A DNA stretch of 64,000 nt from Streptomyces natalensis ATCC 27448 (GTDB lineage: Bacteria; Actinomycetota; Actinomycetes; Streptomycetales; Streptomycetaceae), in the NCBI RefSeq assembly GCF_000935125.1, contig NZ_JRKI01000063.1, forward strand, positions 1 to 64,000, given 5' to 3'. The translations under genes were made by a program, and so were the position numbers. The notes under the pieces are model-generated. The model searched no databases and was not told the DNA's origin. It saw only the letters and a list, made by a program, of their open reading frames with translations. Below are positions 61,459 to 64,000 of this stretch, piece after piece (the first letter of the stretch is position 1; every line of letters begins with the position of its first letter).

Positions 61459-62838
61459 TTGTCCTCATCCCCGTCTCCCCAGGCCGCCCCGAAGGGGTCG
61501 CGCATACCCAAGGTCCCGTTCTGGGTCCAGATCCTGGCCGGCCTCGCCGTCGGCGTGCTGCTCGGCTGGGCCGCCAAGAGCAATGACCTCGGCTGGCTCA
61601 CCTCGACGCTCCAGCACATCGGCGACCTCTTCGTCCAGCTGCTGAAGCTGGCCGTCGCCCCCCTCGTCTTCTTCGCGATCCTGGTGTCGATCACCAACCT
61701 GCGGCAGGTCAACAACGCCGCCCGGCTCGCCACCCGCACCCTGCTGTGGTTCATGGCCACCTCGCTGATCGCCGTCGCGATCGGCCTGGCCATCGGCCTG
61801 CTCACGCACCCCGGCGCGGGCACCGGCCTGACCCCCAAGGACGGCAAGCTCCCGGACCACGCCGGTTCCTGGATCGACTTCCTGACCGGCATCGTCCCCA
61901 CCGACGTCATCACGCCGTTCACCGAACTGAACGTCCTCCAGATCGTCTTCATGGCGGCGGTCGCGGGTATCGCCGCCCTCCAGCTCGGCGAAAAGGCCGA
62001 ACCCATACTGAAGATCAGCCGCTCGGCCCTCGAACTCCTCCAGAAGGCCCTGTGGTGGGTCATCCGCCTCGCCCCGATCGGCACCGTCGGCCTCATCGGC
62101 AACGCCATCGCCACCTACGGCTGGAACCTGATCGGCAAGTACGCGACCTTCACCGTCGACGTCTACCTCGGCTGCGCCCTCGTCCTCTTCGGCGTCTACC
62201 CGCTGCTGCTCTCGACCGTCGCCAAGGTCAACCCGCTCCAGTTCTTCCGCGGCGCCTGGCCCGCCATCCAGCTGGCCTTCGTCTCCCGCTCCTCGGTCGG
62301 CACCATGCCGGTCACCCAGAAGGTCACCGAACGCCTCGGCGTACCGCGCGAGTACGCCTCCTTCGCGGTGCCGTTCGGCTCGACGACCAAGATGGACGGC
62401 TGCGCCTCGATCTACCCAGCCATCGCCGCGATCTTCATCGCCCAGATCTTCGACGTCCACCTCAGCATCGCCGACTACGTCCTGATCGCCTTCGTCTCGG
62501 TCATCGGCTCCGCCGCCACCGCGGGCCTGACGGGCGCCACGGTCATGCTGACCCTGACCCTCTCCACCCTGGGCCTGCCCCTGGAGGGCGTCGGCCTGCT
62601 GATGGCCATCGACCCGATCCTGGACATGATGCGGACGGCTACGAACGTTGCCGGCCAATCAGTCATCCCCATCCTGGTCTCGGCCAGGGAGAAGATCCTC
62701 GACCGCGAGGCGTTCGCCCGCGCGACCAGCATCCGCATCGGCGAGACCGAGCCGACCGAGCTGTCCGAGCCGACCGAATCGACCGAGCCGTCCGAGCAGA
62801 ACGCGACGACGGCCCCGGTTCCCGTGGCTGCGGGCTGA
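61459..62838 (+). CDS. Dicarboxylate/amino acid:cation symporter (DAACS family)
   Basis: A 459-aa membrane protein with about eight helices and two re-entrant loops. The serine-rich loop SRSSVGTMPVTQ and the motifs AVPFGSTTKMDGCASIYPAI and DPILDMMRTATNVAGQ are DAACS/GltP features. TTG 61459 has GGAG 8 nt upstream; GTG 61450 is a longer start. The C-terminus is a TEPTE repeat tail. The upstream Cys leader suggests cystine rather than glutamate uptake, as in TcyP of the same family (inference). Confidence 0.91.
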   Translation: MSSSPSPQAAPKGSRIPKVPFWVQILAGLAVGVLLGWAAKSNDLGWLTSTLQHIGDLFVQLLKLAVAPLVFFAILVSITNLRQVNNAARLATRTLLWFMATSLIAVAIGLAIGLLTHPGAGTGLTPKDGKLPDHAGSWIDFLTGIVPTDVITPFTELNVLQIVFMAAVAGIAALQLGEKAEPILKISRSALELLQKALWWVIRLAPIGTVGLIGNAIATYGWNLIGKYATFTVDVYLGCALVLFGVYPLLLSTVAKVNPLQFFRGAWPAIQLAFVSRSSVGTMPVTQKVTERLGVPREYASFAVPFGSTTKMDGCASIYPAIAAIFIAQIFDVHLSIADYVLIAFVSVIGSAATAGLTGATVMLTLTLSTLGLPLEGVGLLMAIDPILDMMRTATNVAGQSVIPILVSAREKILDREAFARATSIRIGETEPTELSEPTESTEPSEQNATTAPVPVAAG

Positions 62839-62876
62839 CCGAGCCGGCGGTTACGGACGCCGCGACGCGCACAGGT

Positions 62877-62909
62877 GACGGGCCCCAGTCTTGTTGGCTG
62901 GGGCCCGTC
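62877..62909 (+). terminator. Terminator after the symporter gene
   Basis: GACGGGCCCCAG (62877-62888) pairs perfectly with CTGGGGCCCGTC (62898-62909), loop TCTTGTTGG. Confidence 0.87.
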
Positions 62910-63020
62910 GCCGTCTGGGTGGCCGATTTGCAGCGCCGGTGCCGTCTCGCTACGGCCAGGTCCGTACTGTGCGAGTGAGCTTCCGGTGCTATTGATCAAA
63001 ACGGGGGGGGCAAGGGCGAG

Positions 63021-63281
63021 ATGTGGTCAGGCACACACGATGGCTACTTCGAAGAGACCGCACGGATGATCGCCGAGGAGTTGCACCGACGCCGCTCCAG
63101 GCAGCGTGCCAAGGCCGTCAAGTACAGCAGGGAGCAAGTGGAGCAAAGCCGCGCAATCGCCCATGAAACCGAGGCCGCCGAGCTGGAACGCCTCGCGGCC
63201 CTCGGGCAGATCCCGCTGGCTGAATACAAGGTCCGCGTGGCAGATCTGGAAGAAGACTCCGAGGACGGAATCGGACTGTAG
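63021..63281 (+). CDS. Hypothetical small coiled-coil protein
   Basis: An 86-aa, highly charged protein likely to form one long helix (TARMIAEELHRRRSRQRAKAVKYSREQVEQSRAIAHETEAAELERLAAL). No signal or membrane segment. AAGGGCGAG precedes ATG 63021. I do not recognise the family. Confidence 0.65.
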   Translation: MWSGTHDGYFEETARMIAEELHRRRSRQRAKAVKYSREQVEQSRAIAHETEAAELERLAALGQIPLAEYKVRVADLEEDSEDGIGL

Positions 63282-63453
63282 AAATCGGACTGTAGAAACC
63301 GAACACACCGTGCGTCTCACCCGAAGGTGCCGCAAATCTCCGTCCGTTGGTCCGCGCTCATGCCCGCATCCCCGTCCCGCATCCCAGCCCCGGAGCCCCT
63401 CTCGCTAGGCTGCCTCCGCGCATAGTGGATCCGCATCGACTTTCGGGGGACTC

Positions 63454-64000
63454 GTGACCGCACCACCACCGCCGCCCGGCTCGTCCGGCCAGCCGCCGTA
63501 CGGCTTCCCGCCGCAACAGCCGAACTCGGGCCAGCCGTACGGGCAACCGGGCCAGCCGTACGACGCGTCGCCACCGCCGCCGCAATACGGTCAGCAGCCC
63601 GCATACGGCCAGTCGCAGCCCCCGGCGTACGGTCAGGGTCAGCAGTCCTACCCGCCGCCCCCGCCCGCACCCACGCCCCCGGCCGGTACCGGCAGCCGCT
63701 GGAACTTCGGCTGCGTCGGCTGGGGCATCGTCATCCTGTGCGTGCTCATCGTGGTCGGCCTGGTGGCGAAGTTCTTCTTCAGCGGCTCCAGCGACAGTCC
63801 GCGCTACGCCAAGGTCGGAGACTGTCTGCACGTCACCAGCACCGCCCCCGGCAGCGATGCGAACAAGACCGAGTGCTCCGATTCCAAGGCGAACTACACC
63901 GTCGCGAAGCGGTACGAGTACGACGGCGTGTTCAGCACCCGCACCTGCCAGGACGTTCCTGGCGCCTTCAGCTACCACGGCCGGTACTACAGGACGGTGC
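63454..64000 (+). CDS. LppU-like membrane protein, cut by the window edge
   Basis: The first 182 codons are present. Residues 1-82 are a Pro/Gln/Tyr-rich disordered segment with QPY/QQPxYGQ repeats; a transmembrane helix lies near 87-107; the extracytoplasmic part (SPRYAKVGDCLHVTSTAPGSDANKTECSD and RTCQDVPGAFSY) resembles the LppU/SCO3897 family. GTG 63454 starts MTAPPPPPGSSGQPP. The reading frame stays open to the last base. Confidence 0.83.
   Translation, partial: MTAPPPPPGSSGQPPYGFPPQQPNSGQPYGQPGQPYDASPPPPQYGQQPAYGQSQPPAYGQGQQSYPPPPPAPTPPAGTGSRWNFGCVGWGIVILCVLIVVGLVAKFFFSGSSDSPRYAKVGDCLHVTSTAPGSDANKTECSDSKANYTVAKRYEYDGVFSTRTCQDVPGAFSYHGRYYRTV

Noticed and set aside
63358-63978. 206-codon minus-strand frame at the right edge
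   Set aside because: It is antisense to the LppU-like gene, which has a clear membrane helix and Cys pattern.

Overview
This window is a stretch of Streptomyces chromosome. The DNA is GC-rich with strong third-position GC bias. It carries the sporulation sigma factor gene bldN beside its anti-sigma gene rsbN, the redox repressor gene rex at the head of a hemACD operon, the futalosine-route menaquinone genes (mqnL, mqnP, mqnM, mqnE), a class I lysyl-tRNA synthetase gene and a 32-residue ribosomal-type small protein gene. I found no tRNA, rRNA, CRISPR array, insertion sequence or prophage.

Left block (1-26.6 kb), conserved housekeeping and development: a HAD hydrolase, MFS transporter and AcuC-type deacetylase; a conserved phosphatase-like protein, a small HTH protein and the bS22-like gene; a sugar-epimerase-type protein and an acyltransferase; rsbN-bldN reading leftward; a HAD-IB phosphatase and a glutaredoxin-like protein; then rex-hemA-hemC-hemD with a near-perfect Rex operator upstream, a membrane protein and hemB. 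A leftward group follows: a class A beta-lactamase, a small winged-helix regulator with its membrane partner, and a mycosin-type protease with a Pro/Gly/Met-rich membrane partner. argS and lysS are divergent around a perfect 16-bp parS site.

Middle block (26.7-42.4 kb), accessory: a DUF2637 membrane protein, a small secreted protein, a MarR/GbsR-like regulator divergent from a DUF4097-type protein, a serine hydrolase, two DUF3558-type lipoproteins, an RtcB-family protein, an SDR, a YnfA-like protein, a FAD monooxygenase divergent from a TetR regulator (three copies of one operator), a MazG-like protein, a cupin and a second SDR. A gene-poor, low-complexity stretch ends this block.

Right block (42.4-64 kb), conserved: hemL and a histidine phosphatase; a deacetylase-like lipoprotein; the cytochrome c maturation set (TlpA/ResA-like, CcdA, ResB, CcsA/ResC-like); a Tat-exported phospholipase C; a DsbA-like protein that lacks its CxxC; then mqnL-mqnP, a DUF4870 and a rhomboid protein, mqnM, an Lrp regulator and mqnE. 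Last come a dicarboxylate/amino-acid symporter behind a Cys-containing leader peptide, a small hypothetical protein, and an LppU-like protein cut by the window edge.

Compared from memory with S. coelicolor, the left block runs in descending order (about SCO3330 to SCO3303) and the right block in ascending order (about SCO4469 to SCO4496). Those blocks lie on opposite sides of oriC in S. coelicolor, so the window appears to hold one junction of an origin-symmetric inversion. The other notable signals are overlapping hairpins/operators at 20245-20294, the Cys leader peptide at 61198-61302, one 38-bp repeat inserted in frame in two genes, the redox-dead DsbA-like protein, and tandem duplication of gene 3' ends after ccsA and the DUF4229 gene.
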